Shown here: piece by piece, positions 17,721 to 63,947 of the stretch
Layout: every line of letters begins with the position of its first letter
Position numbering within the stretch: position 1 is the stretch's first letter
Assembly (NCBI GenBank): GCA_009760855.2
Contig: WPIO01000105.1
Location: 352,501-416,500 of the forward strand
DNA from: Cristatella mucedo
Taxonomy: Eukaryota; Bryozoa; Phylactolaemata; Cristatellidae
DNA length: 64,000 nucleotides
Reading direction: 5' to 3'
Program-made: the position numbers and the translations under genes
The notes under the pieces: generated by a model
Databases searched by the model: none
What the model was told of the DNA's origin: nothing
What the model saw: the letters and a program-made list of their open reading frames with translations, nothing else

Positions 17721-20689
17721 AAAATATCGTTTAGCAGGAACCGAGAAGAAGAGAAAGAGGTTTGAAATCTTTGAAAGTGGGGTACAGGTGACAACGATTA
17801 CTCCAACACCAGTTTTACGCGATCAGGGAATCTGAAAAAGAGATGCCATCTAGCTAGGGTAGCATTAGTGGTAGCAGGAAGTTAGTCTACTTCAACCTTT
17901 TCTCAGTTGCAGCAAAAATATCGAGAGTATGGTCAAGTATCAGGCCTTTAACGATTTATGGCACAAAGACTGGGAATTCTAGGGCATAAGTTATAGGTGG
18001 TCGCAGAGATTAGGGTCGGCTCTATCTATTCCGGATAAGAAAAATTAGCTGCTTTGTAATGAGATAAGGTTGAGATTGGTATGTTAAATTAGTAGTTGTT
18101 CTAACCGAAGAACGAGCGTTGCAGTGATTAACTATGACAGATATTTGTTTGGTGCCGTTAGATCCGACTGGTATGATGCAATGCTCTACAGGCGATAGCT
18201 TATTCGCAGATTCTGGCAGAAACATGCACTGGACTTTCAGTAGAACTATCAGAATGAGCTTGAAATAACAATCAGCATGCATGGTCGTTTAGGATCTCTG
18301 GGACCCGTAGTCGAACTTACATCGACCAGGGCCTTCTCATGCGATGAAGACACAGCAGAAGGAACAAAGGATGAAGCTATCAAAGTTAGAACTATCCTCG
18401 TAGCCACGGCCATCGAACGTGTTCTCGTCCGTTTGACTTCAGTCTCAAAGCTGTTGGGCGGCCGATGAACGTTCGGCATATATTGAGGCTTTGACTTTTT
18501 CTCTATTCTTTATCCTCAATCTGGTCATGTGAAATTATAAGACATTAATCATAGTTTGTTTTCGGCCTTCCAGTTGTATGGATTTTAGCCCATAAATGTG
18601 TATGTGTCTATATCAACTTAGCGTGTGACAGACTTTCAGAAGCTTTTACTCGTTGAGAAGGCATCACGAGACCGAGATAAAGTAACTATCTTGTGAGCAG
18701 TCTCCCTGCTGTCTTTTCTGTCCAAGATATACAAGCGAATACCAGAAAGCTGTGATAACAGAACTATCGGGCCGAACCGCAACAACGTGACCAATCAGGA
18801 GAGGCCTGGCTCACGGTGCGGTCCTGGAGTCGACATAAGATGGTTGCCAATAAACGTGGTCTGTTCGTCGTGCTGCGTCTTATCATTACAAAAACCAGAT
18901 AAAACCCCACAGTAAAACATCAAACCTAGCAAGTAGGTATGTTATGTCAAGATTTAGAAGAGCCCATCGCACCGCAGATATATGAATACTGCCACTGAGT
19001 AACGACCCTCCAAGCAAAGCTGACATGAGCAGAGACTCTCTGCCTGCTGTACCGAATCTCTGGGCAGCGTTCGATCGGCGGTGCCATCGTTAAAAAGTGC
19101 TTCTCAGGTGCCCGTCGTCTCGCCTTGGTACCTCTGGCATTCCGCTGCAACGGTTTATGTCCAATCTCGGCGGGTTACTTCGAAGTATAAGTGCACCGCA
19201 ATTAAGCCGGTCCACGCATTTGTGACATTGCCCTTTTAACTCTCTTCTCTCTCGTCTTCTGGCTTGCGTTATATGATGCTCGAAGAGAGTGCGAAACCGA
19301 AGCCAGCGAGGCTTGTCTATCGTGAACGTCAGAGCAAGCACTTGCAACAATTCGCCGCTGCTTTCCAACCTGCGCTAGCTCTGCATCAACTACTGGTGCA
19401 TCGGCATCGGAGATCCTGTCACACATTCGTAGGTGCCGTCATTCTCCTACTCCCGCTCTTACCTGTCTGAAATATTTACTCCGCACGTCTCTGCTCCGGT
19501 CAGCCACTCGTCGGACTCCAGTCGTTTAGCTGCGCCTCTAATCGACCTCGAATCATTCAATCATCGCGCATTCAGTTCCTCTGAGCCTCAAGCCTACAAG
19601 TCGCATACTGCTGCAAACAGGATGTAGCAGCGCCTGCACTTTTGTCTCTGGGCCGCAAACGCTGTACTCGCAAGGGTTTTTGCCGACGCGGGACAAAAGG
19701 CAGCGAAGCACTGAACGTCGGAGTGCCGCTAGCGACTCGTGGGTGCAGCACCAACGCACGCACGTATCGCTGCAGTAGCTGGAACGCGCGAGCAATAAAG
19801 AGCATGCTCACCTGACGACAACAAGTCCGCATCCATACTGCAGTGGAGTCAATTCGCTAGCCGCAGCGGCTTGGTTACAGGCGTTCAGCACCACCCGTGG
19901 CGTAAAGGAAACGCGCCCGCGAAGCCCAGAGCGCTACTGCGCCGCCGGCGGCCCGAAATGTCGGTGACGTAACTAGCCCTGGCAAAACTTGCAGAGCTCA
20001 GTCCTTGCCTGGCTTAAGGGGTACATCCTCAAAAATGTTAATTTTTTTGAAATTTGCGTATTCAAGCCTAGAGCACAACTGACTGCCTATCGCGCAACGT
20101 ACGTCTTCACACTGCCTAGCCATGGGCTCCTGCGTAACCGTTCTCTAGTCGCTACAATTTAGGAAACTCGAATAATACTTGGTGGGCACGTACGTTCACA
20201 CGCGAATTTTTTTTAACTCGCTTTCCATTTAGCGGCCGGTGCAGCTAAGAAACGTGGGCACACGCACAGATCCGCACGAGCTTACCTTGGTTGGGTCCGC
20301 GTACGAGACGCTAGATGGCGCCGGCCTAGGGTCGGTCGCCTTGGCTTTTTTGTTGCGAGGCTTTTTGTTTTGAGCTCGCTTCGGAAAACACGCTGAGCTG
20401 GGCGGGGGCTAGGCGTCGGCACTGTTTAAGTTGATTCTCTCAGATTTTCTTCTTGGGCGCGTAGGACTAATTAAACGACGGTAAAATTCATATAAGACAA
20501 GGATAGACTTCCAAGCCCGCAGTGTACGATTCCGTTTCTACGAAGGGTTCAACAGGTGGCTTAAGCACCAAAGCTCCGGGAATGCACTCAAGAACCAACA
20601 GAGAGCTCTCCGTTCTATCGTTATCTCTTAAATGACTTTTTTCTTAGCAATGACGATTATTTTTATAAGAGAAATTTAAATTTATTTCC
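17721..20689. other. Intergenic, no supported gene; GC-rich patch at about 19.0-20.4 kb
   Basis: No repeats of the recognised families and no splice-consistent exons were found. The 19.5-20.4 kb part is CpG-rich (for example GCGCCCGCGAAGCC and GCGCCGCCGGCGG near 19.9 kb) and could be a promoter for a gene I cannot see. Short open frames here match nothing I know. Confidence 0.4.
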
Positions 20690-21178
20690 CTTCATTCTAT
20701 GGCTCCAGCTTATCTCTCCGACATACTCCCCCATCAGGCCAAGCAAGCATCGTACCACCCGCTTTTCGGAATCCAACAGTCTACAAATACCTCGTACAAA
20801 CCTTAAATCCTTCGGAGACCGTGCATTAAGTTCGCATGCTCCTAAAGCCTCGAACTCTCTCCCGACTTGCTTCAGAACATCCGCTGACCTGACCACATCT
20901 AAAAAGAACTTAAAAACACCTATTTAGGACAGCATTTAGTGGGTCCCTGTGATTCGTCCTTGATGTGCTTATGCATGCTGACACTGTGCATGCTGCCACT
21001 AACCACATTTGCATGCTGACCCTGTGCATGTCACCCCTAACCATATTATTCATTTTGTTTGTTTTTCAAGCATGATTTTACTTACCATTAAATTCATTTC
21101 CCTTTGCAGGAAATGTAAAGCGCCTAGAAAGAGATTAAGTTCTCTGGGGGCGCTTTATCAAGTGCATTATTATTATTA
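20690..21178 (+). mobile_element. LINE family 1 3-prime end, plus strand
   Basis: Close match to the end of the 44-45 kb LINE: ATTCTATGGCTCCAGC, CACATTTGCATGCTGACCCT, then the stem-loop AAGCGCCTAGAAAGAGATTA...GGGCGCTTTATC and a TTATTATTATT tail. Confidence 0.9.
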
Positions 21179-21221
21179 GAAAACAAATTCACCCAGTCGA
21201 CAGTTCTTTAGCGTTAAGTCT

Positions 21222-21375
21222 TCGAGCTGTGGCTAATTTGTTAAGGTGCTCACTTCCTGACGTCAGTTCGAGTCTTGCAGTAGGCAATCAATCCTCTATT
21301 GCTCTCGACCAGAGGCGGTGACGGCCTCCAAGGCTCTTCTGCCGCTAAATAAATGAGGGCATTCGATCAGCTGAC
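21222..21375 (+). mobile_element. SINE family B, divergent subfamily, plus strand
   Basis: Retains AAGGTGCTCACTTCCTGACG, a decayed B box AGTTCGAGTCTTGCAG and GGCTCTTCTGCCGC, ending GATCAGCTGACCTTGACTTT. The same ending appears in the copy at 24.6 kb, defining a subfamily. Confidence 0.75.
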
Positions 21376-21508
21376 CTTGACTTTAGTTCCCTAACATAAT
21401 GCTATAAGTCATCTTAACCCCGGCTATATTGGGAGTAGCATGGACACAGCAATTCAGGACGGGTGGAAAGGCCGTGTCACACAGTCGACAGCAGGAGAGA
21501 AGATGTAC

Positions 21509-21657
21509 TGACCCTGAGCATGTCACATCTAACAATGTTATACTTGATGACATTGCGAATATTCTCACTAATAATGTTGTCATGCTTTCTCCAAAGCATC
21601 TGTAAAGTGCCTAGGAAAAGTTCTCTGAGGGCGACATACAAGTATATTATTATTATC
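21509..21657 (+). mobile_element. LINE family 1 tail fragment, plus strand
   Basis: CTGACCCTGAGCATGTCACA, then a shortened stem-loop (GTGCCTAGGAAAAGTTCTCT, then GAGGGCG) and TATTATTATTATC. Confidence 0.8.
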
Positions 21658-21779
21658 ATATAGGGGACGTATCAACAACACAAACAACTTTGTTTGCAAA
21701 AGACACTCGTGCAGTGAGGAGTGTGGTAGGCTAATCGTTCTGTCCATGAGAACCAAGCTAAGCCCATTGGCAACTTAAA

Positions 21780-21905
21780 ATGGTGCCATCAGCTTAATGC
21801 TGCAAGCTCCAGATCGTACCAATGCGAAAGTCTGCCCACAATTAAGGTTAAAGTCGGCCGGGCCAACCGCTCTACCCGTTGAGCTATCGAGAGCACTGCT
21901 CTTCA
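21780..21905 (-). mobile_element. tRNA-derived SINE fragment of a third type, minus strand
   Basis: The minus strand reads CTCTCGATAGCTCAACGGGT then AGAGCGGTTGGCCCGGCCGA, an A-box-bearing tRNA 5-prime half. No matching B box or anticodon arm completes a tRNA. A similar TAGCTCAATCGGCAGAGC occurs at 38.6 kb. Confidence 0.55.
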
Positions 21906-22283
21906 TTCGAGGAGGTCCAACAATGAGCTCTAAGGGCAAAGGCTTTGAATTTATACTCGCATACTCGAGCAGCAGCAGCAGCATCTCGACGTACTGCACG
22001 AGCGAATGCGAGTGACTATAATTACAAGCTGAGCTCCATTCGGCAACCACGGCGTCTGCTTCGGTGGCAACCAAAGATCTACTGCTGTACAGCGTAAACT
22101 ACGTGGGTCCGGCCAAAAGTCAAGTCACTGAATGTCGGTGCACTTTTACTACCTGTTAAAGACCGGGAATAAAGAACTCCATAGCCAGCAAGCTTATTTC
22201 CATACACGTGACATTACGCTTGACCACTTCAGCATCCTGACGTATACTACGAAACCCCATTATGCTGGCAACTTCCAGGCCGT

Positions 22284-22289
22284 TTTATT
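22284..22289 (-). terminator. Candidate poly(A) signal for the ACK-like gene
   Basis: AATAAA on the minus strand, about 850 bases beyond the ACK stop codon and the first such hexamer I find downstream. The intervening minus-strand sequence would be the 3-prime UTR. Confidence 0.35.
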
Positions 22290-23136
22290 AGCAGTATGAA
22301 AATATTGCTCGTGTACACATACACAAATAATTGTCTTGTGCTGCCAATGTATTACGCCCTTTCTATTAAAAGCAGCTGAGGCCAAGTGTGCTTTTGCAGG
22401 CAAGCGCCCGAGAGGCGATTGCTGCATCCCAGGTCAGACAGCTGACTAAACGCAATGACGATCGTGCAGACCGGCACACGCTAGACTAAAACAGCTGCAC
22501 GAGGCTCTACCTACGCACGCTCTCTGACTGATGGTATGCTGCACCTTCGCTGAGGAGGGCTGCAGCTGGTTTGCTCTGCAGCCAGCGCTTGGCTGATGAT
22601 AACTTGCATGAGCTGAGTTCAGCAGCAGTAGCAGCAGCATCAGTAGCAGCAAGTAGCTAGCAGTCGTGGTCAGTGCGCCGTGGCCTTTGGTTAACGTCGG
22701 TAGCGCGCCAGCACGGTTCTCGGTGGCTGGCGGCGCATAGCGGGCCCAACATTAGACAGTAGCAGCGAGGGAGGCAAGGAGCAGGAAACCGAAGCTCAGG
22801 AAAAGGATCCCCGATCAAAACGGAAGCAACGAGCGCGCACGAGTTCACATTAACGCTCAGGTAACTAGTGCAACAGCTTGAACGACGCTCGACCATCGCA
22901 CGCACGCACAAAGAAGGAGTGCCGTCGCTTCATACGCCAAGGCTTCTCGGCCAGGCTTCCGGCTAATTCTGACAGTCTCGGGTGCTTGTCAGTCGGTCAC
23001 GACCCGGTGGCACGCAGGCATGTCAGCACCGCTGCCGCCGAAGGCCACACGCTGCCGCGACGTAATACGCGACTCGACCCGTGCGGGGAGTGGCCATCGG
23101 TGGCAGCGCTGGCGATGCAGTGCACCGAGGCTCGCT

Positions 23137-57333
<34,197 letters not shown>

Positions 57334-58508
57334 CTGCAAACAAAGGTAGAGTGCAACATGACAACAGAGAACAATTGCATGATAATTCTAAAATATCACC
57401 TAGCCCAGTGCCAGTTCTGGCGATTGTGGACAGAAGCCTGAGCCGACTGCCTCCAACCAAATTAGAATACAGGCACGCCCGAGATTCCACTGAATTGAAA
57501 GGGAGCCACAAGCCTCAAGTATGCAGATGGCAACATCACTCTTGTTTTTCTTAGCACACCATCTATTTCACCATAACTGCGTGATGACAGCACACAAACA
57601 ATTTCTTTCGGTATGCTCCCGCCCAAAAAAGATACACTTGTTAATTAGCTTACAACTAGAGGACGTTGGTGTCATTCGGAACCTGCCACATCTGACAAGC
57701 CCTAAGACTCCCATAGCCTGACAACCACTGAAGCAATACCCAATAAAGTCTTTGCAATAATTCATCACTTCACAGCAGCTTTCTACCATGCTCTGTTCAC
57801 TGTTCATGCACTGGTCACGGATGAATCAAGAAAGAGACAGAGGGCATTGGCAGATTTTGATTAACCCAGAAGGGGCACACACGGCTGAGTAGCCAAGTAA
57901 TTATGGTTTGTAGGATGCCACGTGAGTGCAACTCATACCATTACTCAGAGGCACACCAATTCTTTAGCTCCTCATCTGGCATCCGGAGGATAATAGAAAA
58001 CGTAGATTTATTATTTAGAAATATTTATCATTATTATTATTATTAAAATTATTATTTAGAATTATTATAGAAAGCCCTATCTAGTAAAAGCATCTAATTA
58101 TTAAAACTGAAACAAGTGTTGAAGAAAATGCTGACGTGACCTATGCATTGATATGGAATTTCCACTTTTCTAAGCTGTTGCCAGCAAATCGCCATGCATG
58201 CTTTATATTCTGATCCCAAGGCTTCTTACGTGCTGTACTCCACATAGCCTTCACGTCCAACTAACTGCAAAACAAATGTCGAAAAGTGAGCTGCCAGTCA
58301 CTGGTATCTGAATCACCGGTGATCTCATTTTTCTTAAATGTTGCAGAGCCATCGACAGGCTTTTGCTATTAGCGATCCCTCTGCAATCTCCTTTCTGAAC
58401 TCCACCCATGTGCTTGTACCATACAGACAGGTTGTGGAGCGGAGCTTTAAATCGAAGCAGGGAGCTCATCAGATGCGGTCGGGTGCGGGTTCGACAGAAT
58501 TTATACAG

Positions 58509-59392
58509 ACCACTGTAACCCACTCTAATTAGGCTGAAATCGACAGGACACTGGCGTTGCCGAGCTCCAATTTCGAGCGGATATTGTAGTACATCTTCGA
58601 TTTTATGCATCCACCAAATTTCATGCCTGTGCTCATGCACACTCATGCAGATGAGTGCAAAGACACAGGTCTGTTTCGTAATTCACCACAATCCACTTTA
58701 ATTCACCTCAAATCTATCACAAATCAGCTGCCTAAAGCTCCAAAAAGTTTAGAACATACAAATATAATCCATTTATATAGCGCCCCAAGAGAACTTAATC
58801 TCTATTCAGGCGCTTCACATATGCCTCGGGGCTCGAGCCCCCCCCCCCGACCTCAGTCAGACCTTGGTCGGGGCGAGCACCTTAACCGCTAGACCAAACC
58901 AACATAAAACTATGCTACTTTTAAAATGTACCCACAACCCATTCCAATACAAAATGCCACGAAATCGGTTTCTCATTGCTCCAATTTTGAATGCATATTA
59001 CAAAGCACAGTTTAAAGTGAAACCACATAATTTTAACCGATTGCGGGCACTGAAATCTATTCCAGTGAACTTCGTGAGAACGTGTGATAAGAATCGTGCA
59101 AAGTTTTGTGGGTACATTTTAAATGTATTGTAATTTAAATGTATTGTAGCTTTATATTCCAAACACTTTAAAGCTTTGTGCAGCTGATTTGTGATGGATT
59201 TGAGGCGAATTAAAGTGGATTGTGGTGAATTACAAAACAGGCCTGTGTCTTTGCACTCATTTGCATGAGCACAGGCATGAAATTTGGTGGATACATAAAA
59301 TCGAAGATGTACTACAATATCTGCTCGAAATTGGAGCTCGGCAGCACTAATTTCCTGTCGATTTCAGCCTAATTACGAGTGGATTGCAGTAA
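58509..59392. mobile_element. Foldback DNA element with about 230-base terminal inverted repeats
   Basis: The left arm (58509 to about 58740) and the right arm (about 59160-59392) are inverted copies. AGGCTGAAATCGACAG, ATATTGTAGTACATCTTCGA, TCATGCACTCATGCA-like sequence, AATCCACTTTAATTC and ATCACAAATCAGCTG appear in order on the left and reversed on the right. The centre of about 410 bases contains a minus-strand SINE A and no transposase frame. This is a non-autonomous MITE/foldback-type element; the superfamily is not identified. Confidence 0.85.
58760..58905 (-). mobile_element. SINE family A, minus strand, nested in the foldback element
   Basis: Reversed tail TATATAGCGCCCCAAGAGAA, GCCTCGGGGCTCGAGCCCC (B box) plus a C run, and TTGGTCGGGGCGAGCACCTT then AACCGCTAGACCAAACC (A box complete). 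Confidence 0.9.
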
Positions 59393-59887
59393 TTCGTCGA
59401 ACACGGACGGTGCTTTCCGATGAGTGCAAAGTCCCTCGGATGAGTCCTGGGTGGTGCCGAAAGGCTCAGTGGCCCCTCTCCGAAGTCTATTAGCAAAGCA
59501 GCTGCTGCCAAGAGTGCAGGGGGCACCTGATTTCACCGAGCCCCACTGCGGTTCATCAGAAACAACTGGCAACCGGAGAGCCAGTGGCCAGCAGAGCCTG
59601 ATCAGCACGTCGCCTCGCCAGCAAGAGCCTGCATAGCAAGGGCCCCTCGCTCTTCTCTGGCTCCAAGCACGACTGCCCCCTGCCGCCTCGAGTAGGCAAC
59701 CAGAGAGGCTATCCCACTCTGCTCTGCACTCGTCACACAGTAAGTAGTAAGGCTCTAGCACTCTAGTAGTCGGCAGCTCTGAGCTCTGCTTGCTTACGAC
59801 TGCTGCCCTCTCCTCAACCGAACATACAAGCAGTAGCGTTCCCAGGATGTGTGCCCGGGGACATAATGGCCTCCCTGCCCCCCTCTC

Positions 59888-60023
59888 TTTGGTACGCCAC
59901 TTCGCTAGGGTGCTCACTCAGACCAATATCTGGCAGAGGTCAAGGGCTTCAGCCTCGAGGCGTATGCGAAGTGCCTGAATAGAGATTAAGTTCTCTTAGG
60001 GCACTATACAAATGAATTATGTT
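59888..60023 (+). mobile_element. SINE family A, plus strand
   Basis: Decayed A-box region TTCGCTAGGGTGCTCACTCA, B-box region AGGGCTTCAGCCTCGAGGCG and intact tail AAGTGCCTGAATAGAGATTA with GTTCTCTTAGGGCACTATAC. Confidence 0.82.
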
Positions 60024-63000
60024 TACTGCCTCCAAGTGCAGTCACTACCATCGGCATACGATCAGCCGTACCCACAGCCGAGTGCAACTTCGCGAGCTAA
60101 ACCTCAGCCTCCTAAACCGTATCAACTGCAAGCAAAGCCAATCGGCCAACGCCGCTGCAACGCACATGACACAACAGCCTGAACTCGACCCTGCCTGAGC
60201 CAGGGCTAGAGTGTGCCACGACCGACGCTGCTCTCCTCCACAAACAAGCAGCACACAGCTAATGTTAGCTGAATCAGATCGAGAGCAAACCACGACAACG
60301 CGGGTTATGGCCTACATCTGCAGCCGAGGTGTCAGCTTCAGCAGTGGCGGCAGCAGCTGAAGCAGCAGGACTGTTGGCGGCAGCAGCAGTAACGGGAGCA
60401 GCAGCAGCAGTAACGGGAGCAGCAGCAGCAGCAGCACAGGCACGTGCCATAGAAGTGGTGGCAGTAGCAGGTGTATACTCAAGCAGTACTATTAGTCTGG
60501 ATGCCCAAGAAGCAATAAGACAAAGTAAGAGTTCTCCAGCCGATGAAGACTACTTTGCAAATCTAGGATCGTCAGCAGAAGCAGAAGCTGTAGGTTAGCC
60601 AGAAAATCATACGAACCTTGCTAAGGCTTCTCTTCACACTGACAGAGGTAAGCTGAAGGAGACATGCATGAGCGATGGAAGCAGGTCGGGCAGCCGCAAG
60701 GGCGGCACGCCAAGCCACTCGATTCATGCACCAAGCCGAAAAGACGAAACAGCTTCGACCGGAAACTGGACAGCAAACGTAAGTGCGCAGCGCAGACCCC
60801 CTATTTACAGCTTCGAGAAAGGGCAGCATGCCTAGACATTCGTACAGCTGCCGGAAGCAAGTCCACGACGTGACCACGCGAGTCAGCCCATTAGCATGAG
60901 TAACAAATGCTTCTGGGAATGCGGCAAACCAGTGCTTCCAAGCCGCTAGATCAGGTGACGATGTAAAACGTGTGGGCTTGTGACCCAAGCACAAAAAGGG
61001 AGCTGGAAACTTCAAGAGGGGGATCTAAATTAAAAAAACACAGCCCAAGCATCGTCAGACCTTTGATTGCAGGTGCCTAGTTCAAATGAATTATATATGT
61101 ACAGGTCGGTCGAAGCTCTTTCGTTGCTGTAATTTTAGGAACAAAGTGGCAAAAAGGCACTAATAGGAGGTCGTAAAAAATAGACGGCAGAACAGTGCAA
61201 GAACAGACTAAGAGGTCGACATCGAGAGATTCATAGCTCCGCACCATGGGTAATTGATAGTGGATGTGCTCGGTGTCGACAGAATAGAAGTAAAACCTGG
61301 CCTTGTCAGTCACAATTGTCGGTAAGAGACAGTGCTCACGCCAGGCCGGCATGGCGCAGGCTAATGCAGGGTAAACGGTCACCGTCAGTGTCCAGTAACT
61401 GTCGTCGGCTTCTCTACTTGGTGACTAAGTTGAACACTCAATCAACCTGACAACTTAGCCAACAACGTTGACAAGGACGATTATGGTGAAAAGCCACTGC
61501 AGCTTATCCAGGATGTGCTAACTCTGGCCTAATATAGCCACAACGCCATCCGGCCATTAGGCCACCCATCAGTGGCCTAATGGCCGGACATCAAAGAAGC
61601 TGCCTGGCCCACAGCAACCCACCATCCTCCCATCATCGCCATAGTCTCGGTCCATAACCAGCATGCCTCTGGGTCCCAGACGAAGGATTTGTCATCCACT
61701 GTCTCTATAATGCACATGGGTGCATGCCAGCTTGTGACATCGGCAGGCTGGGGCCAAAGGCAAAGCAGACCCACCGGAACAAGAGGTCTACACAAGCCTT
61801 GTATTCAGTAAAAAAAAAATGTAGTGGCTAGTTGTCCACACGTTCTTTACAACCAGCCTCCACCAGCCAGCCCACTCCCCCCCCTGGCGCAGTATGCTAT
61901 TCCTCCGGCTTCCGGAAGCAATTTCCATCAGCTGTCAAGGTCGCCGGATATGTCTACTCAGTCCCACCAAGCATCCTGGTCAAGCAGTGGTGCAATCACT
62001 CGGGCTCTTCGAATGCAAAATCATCGACTCTCCCTCCCTATTGTTTGCCGGAGCCACGTTTGCCGAGCCTTAAAGAACTTGAAAAACGATTAAGACAGGC
62101 TGGAAAGATAGACGTCTTTCTATCAACTTTACAAGAAAGCAAGTGCTTGTTGTACCCCCCCCCCCCGAAGACCTGTTCCATCATTAATCGTATTTTTTTT
62201 TAATCTAGCACTCGTCAATGGCTCGTGCCCATAGATACATACTACTGCACCGGACTTGCAAAGATACAATCTGTTGATAGATAGCGGGTCAAGCCAGATC
62301 GTTAGCACCTGCTTCTGGATGTCGGTGGTCGGATTATCCAGGGATTCGAGGCACATTATTACGATGTTGGTCTCGCTACAGTACATCGGCCACTTCTAGC
62401 GACGACACGAGTCTGTCCCATACGCCTTGTCGGACAGGCCAGAGTTGCTTGCTGGTGTCCTACGCTGGTTCCAAAGAATCCTTAGCACACATCCATTGAT
62501 CATTCGATTACCATTACGTGCCCAAATTAGAAGCCAGCAACCTTGGAGCAACAATTACTGTAGGTCAAGCAGGCACAGCCACTCAGGTGCTCATTATGCC
62601 CGAATAGCTCTTGGTCTCCCACACATGTTCGGAGGCTGAAGCAGCAGTGTATTCTCACTTTGTTCACTCCTAGGTTTTCATTCACTCAAGCCATTACACG
62701 AGCATCCGACGGGCTGATGCCTGCACCCGAGCCACTCAAACCAGGTTTTTTATTTTATCCTCTACCGGACAAAAAGCCTTTGGGTGCCAACGATGGCTAC
62801 TCATCGGGACAGTGCACAACCAGTGAATCCGAGTTTGGGCACAGACGGCTGCCTCAAGTGCGGCTTCTTATCAAGGCAGACTCTACTTGCGCCACGCGCG
62901 ATGACGAAGGAGTGACGTTCTCCTTTTTTTCTTCTTTTTTTTTTTACGATGGCCCAGTCGAGGGAAATAGGCCTTCGCCGAGTTGCAGTGGGCCCTGAAT

Positions 63001-63313
63001 TTTTCCCAGCAGCTAGCTACTCCGGACCGAGTAGATCAGCCTAGCCCACATAAAAAAAGACCTCACTGGCAAGAGCGATGGACGATCTACGTTTCGATCG
63101 GCCAGGCAAGGCCGGCTACGCTTTGCTGTACTACGGAGCCAGAAATAACATCGGTTCATGGAGGAATATACTGAACTGCTATGGAAGGCAGGGACAACCG
63201 GGAGATGGCGAACATTACTGACTTAACACACGGGTTGCTTTACATCGAGAAAGCTTACCGGCACCACAGTAGCAACGAAATACCACTACACACCCACTAA
63301 TTGAAAACTTTTA
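60024..63313. other. Upstream of ACK kinase exons; no firmly supported gene
   Basis: Contains a GCA/GTA trinucleotide-rich stretch with an open plus-strand frame (60313-60597), a minus-strand candidate exon near 62260-62390 and several longer open frames with no splice or family support. The expected ACK SAM-domain exon was not recognised here but may be short and missed. Confidence 0.4.
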
Positions 63314-63610
63314 AAAATAGTCAGCCCCGACTAACAAAATAGATAGAGACCGTAAAACCAGTCGTAAGTCAAATTTTCGTTAGTCGAAAATGGTAAATGA
63401 TACGTTCTACTATGACCCCTCACTACCCTGAATGCATAGGTGTCAGACATCGTGTTGCCTCCTACTGTTTGCGGCATCGTCAAATCTACTGACCGCGAAC
63501 AGATTTGGAAGTTTTCTTGGGTGATTTTCGATTTTTTTTTGCGTGATCATGGCCAAGTTCGCATTTCCAAATTTTCGTAAGAGTCGAACCGTCGTAAGTC
63601 GGGGGGGGGG
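63314..63610. mobile_element. Possible small DNA transposon with GTCGTAAGTC motifs
   Basis: CAGCCCCGACTAAC and CAGTCGTAAGTCAAATTTTC on the left, TTTTCGTAAGAGTCGAACCG then TCGTAAGTCGGGGG on the right. Such GTCGTAAGTCGG ends are common in MITEs of several animal genomes. The two ends pair only in part, so this is tentative. Confidence 0.35.
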
Positions 63611-63899
63611 AGGGAGGCTGATCAAAGTGGAAGCTACTAACTGGATTTTGTTACAGCAGCTGCACAATACCATCCATATAGCAGCATAGCAGCTCGAATG
63701 GCTGGTCGGCTGGCTGCCTGACCAGCTGCATGGCTGAAGTGTGAATCTTTTTTTGCCACAGGAATGGGTGATGGGAGGGATAAGCTGGCAATCCAGCCAG
63801 GATGCGACTGAAGTCAACGATGCATGCAGGCAGTATCCGGTGCCAGCCGAATACATTGCATCACTATTGTTCTCCAATCCAGCTCAGGCTGCAGGCGCT

Positions 63900-63947
63900 G
63901 GGCGACCGACCATCTTGTGGGCGGGGCGACCGACCATCTTGTGGGCG
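63900..63947. repeat. Tandem repeat, 24 bp x 2
   Basis: Two exact copies of a unit starting GGGCGACCGACCATCTTGTG at 63900 and 63924. Confidence 0.95.

Noticed and set aside
59369-59917. 182-codon minus-strand frame
   Set aside because: Starts inside the foldback element arm and has no recognisable domain; probably chance.
60572-61015. 147-codon minus-strand frame as a candidate ACK N-terminal exon
   Set aside because: No SAM-like pattern; the donor candidate (GTTCGT) is poor.
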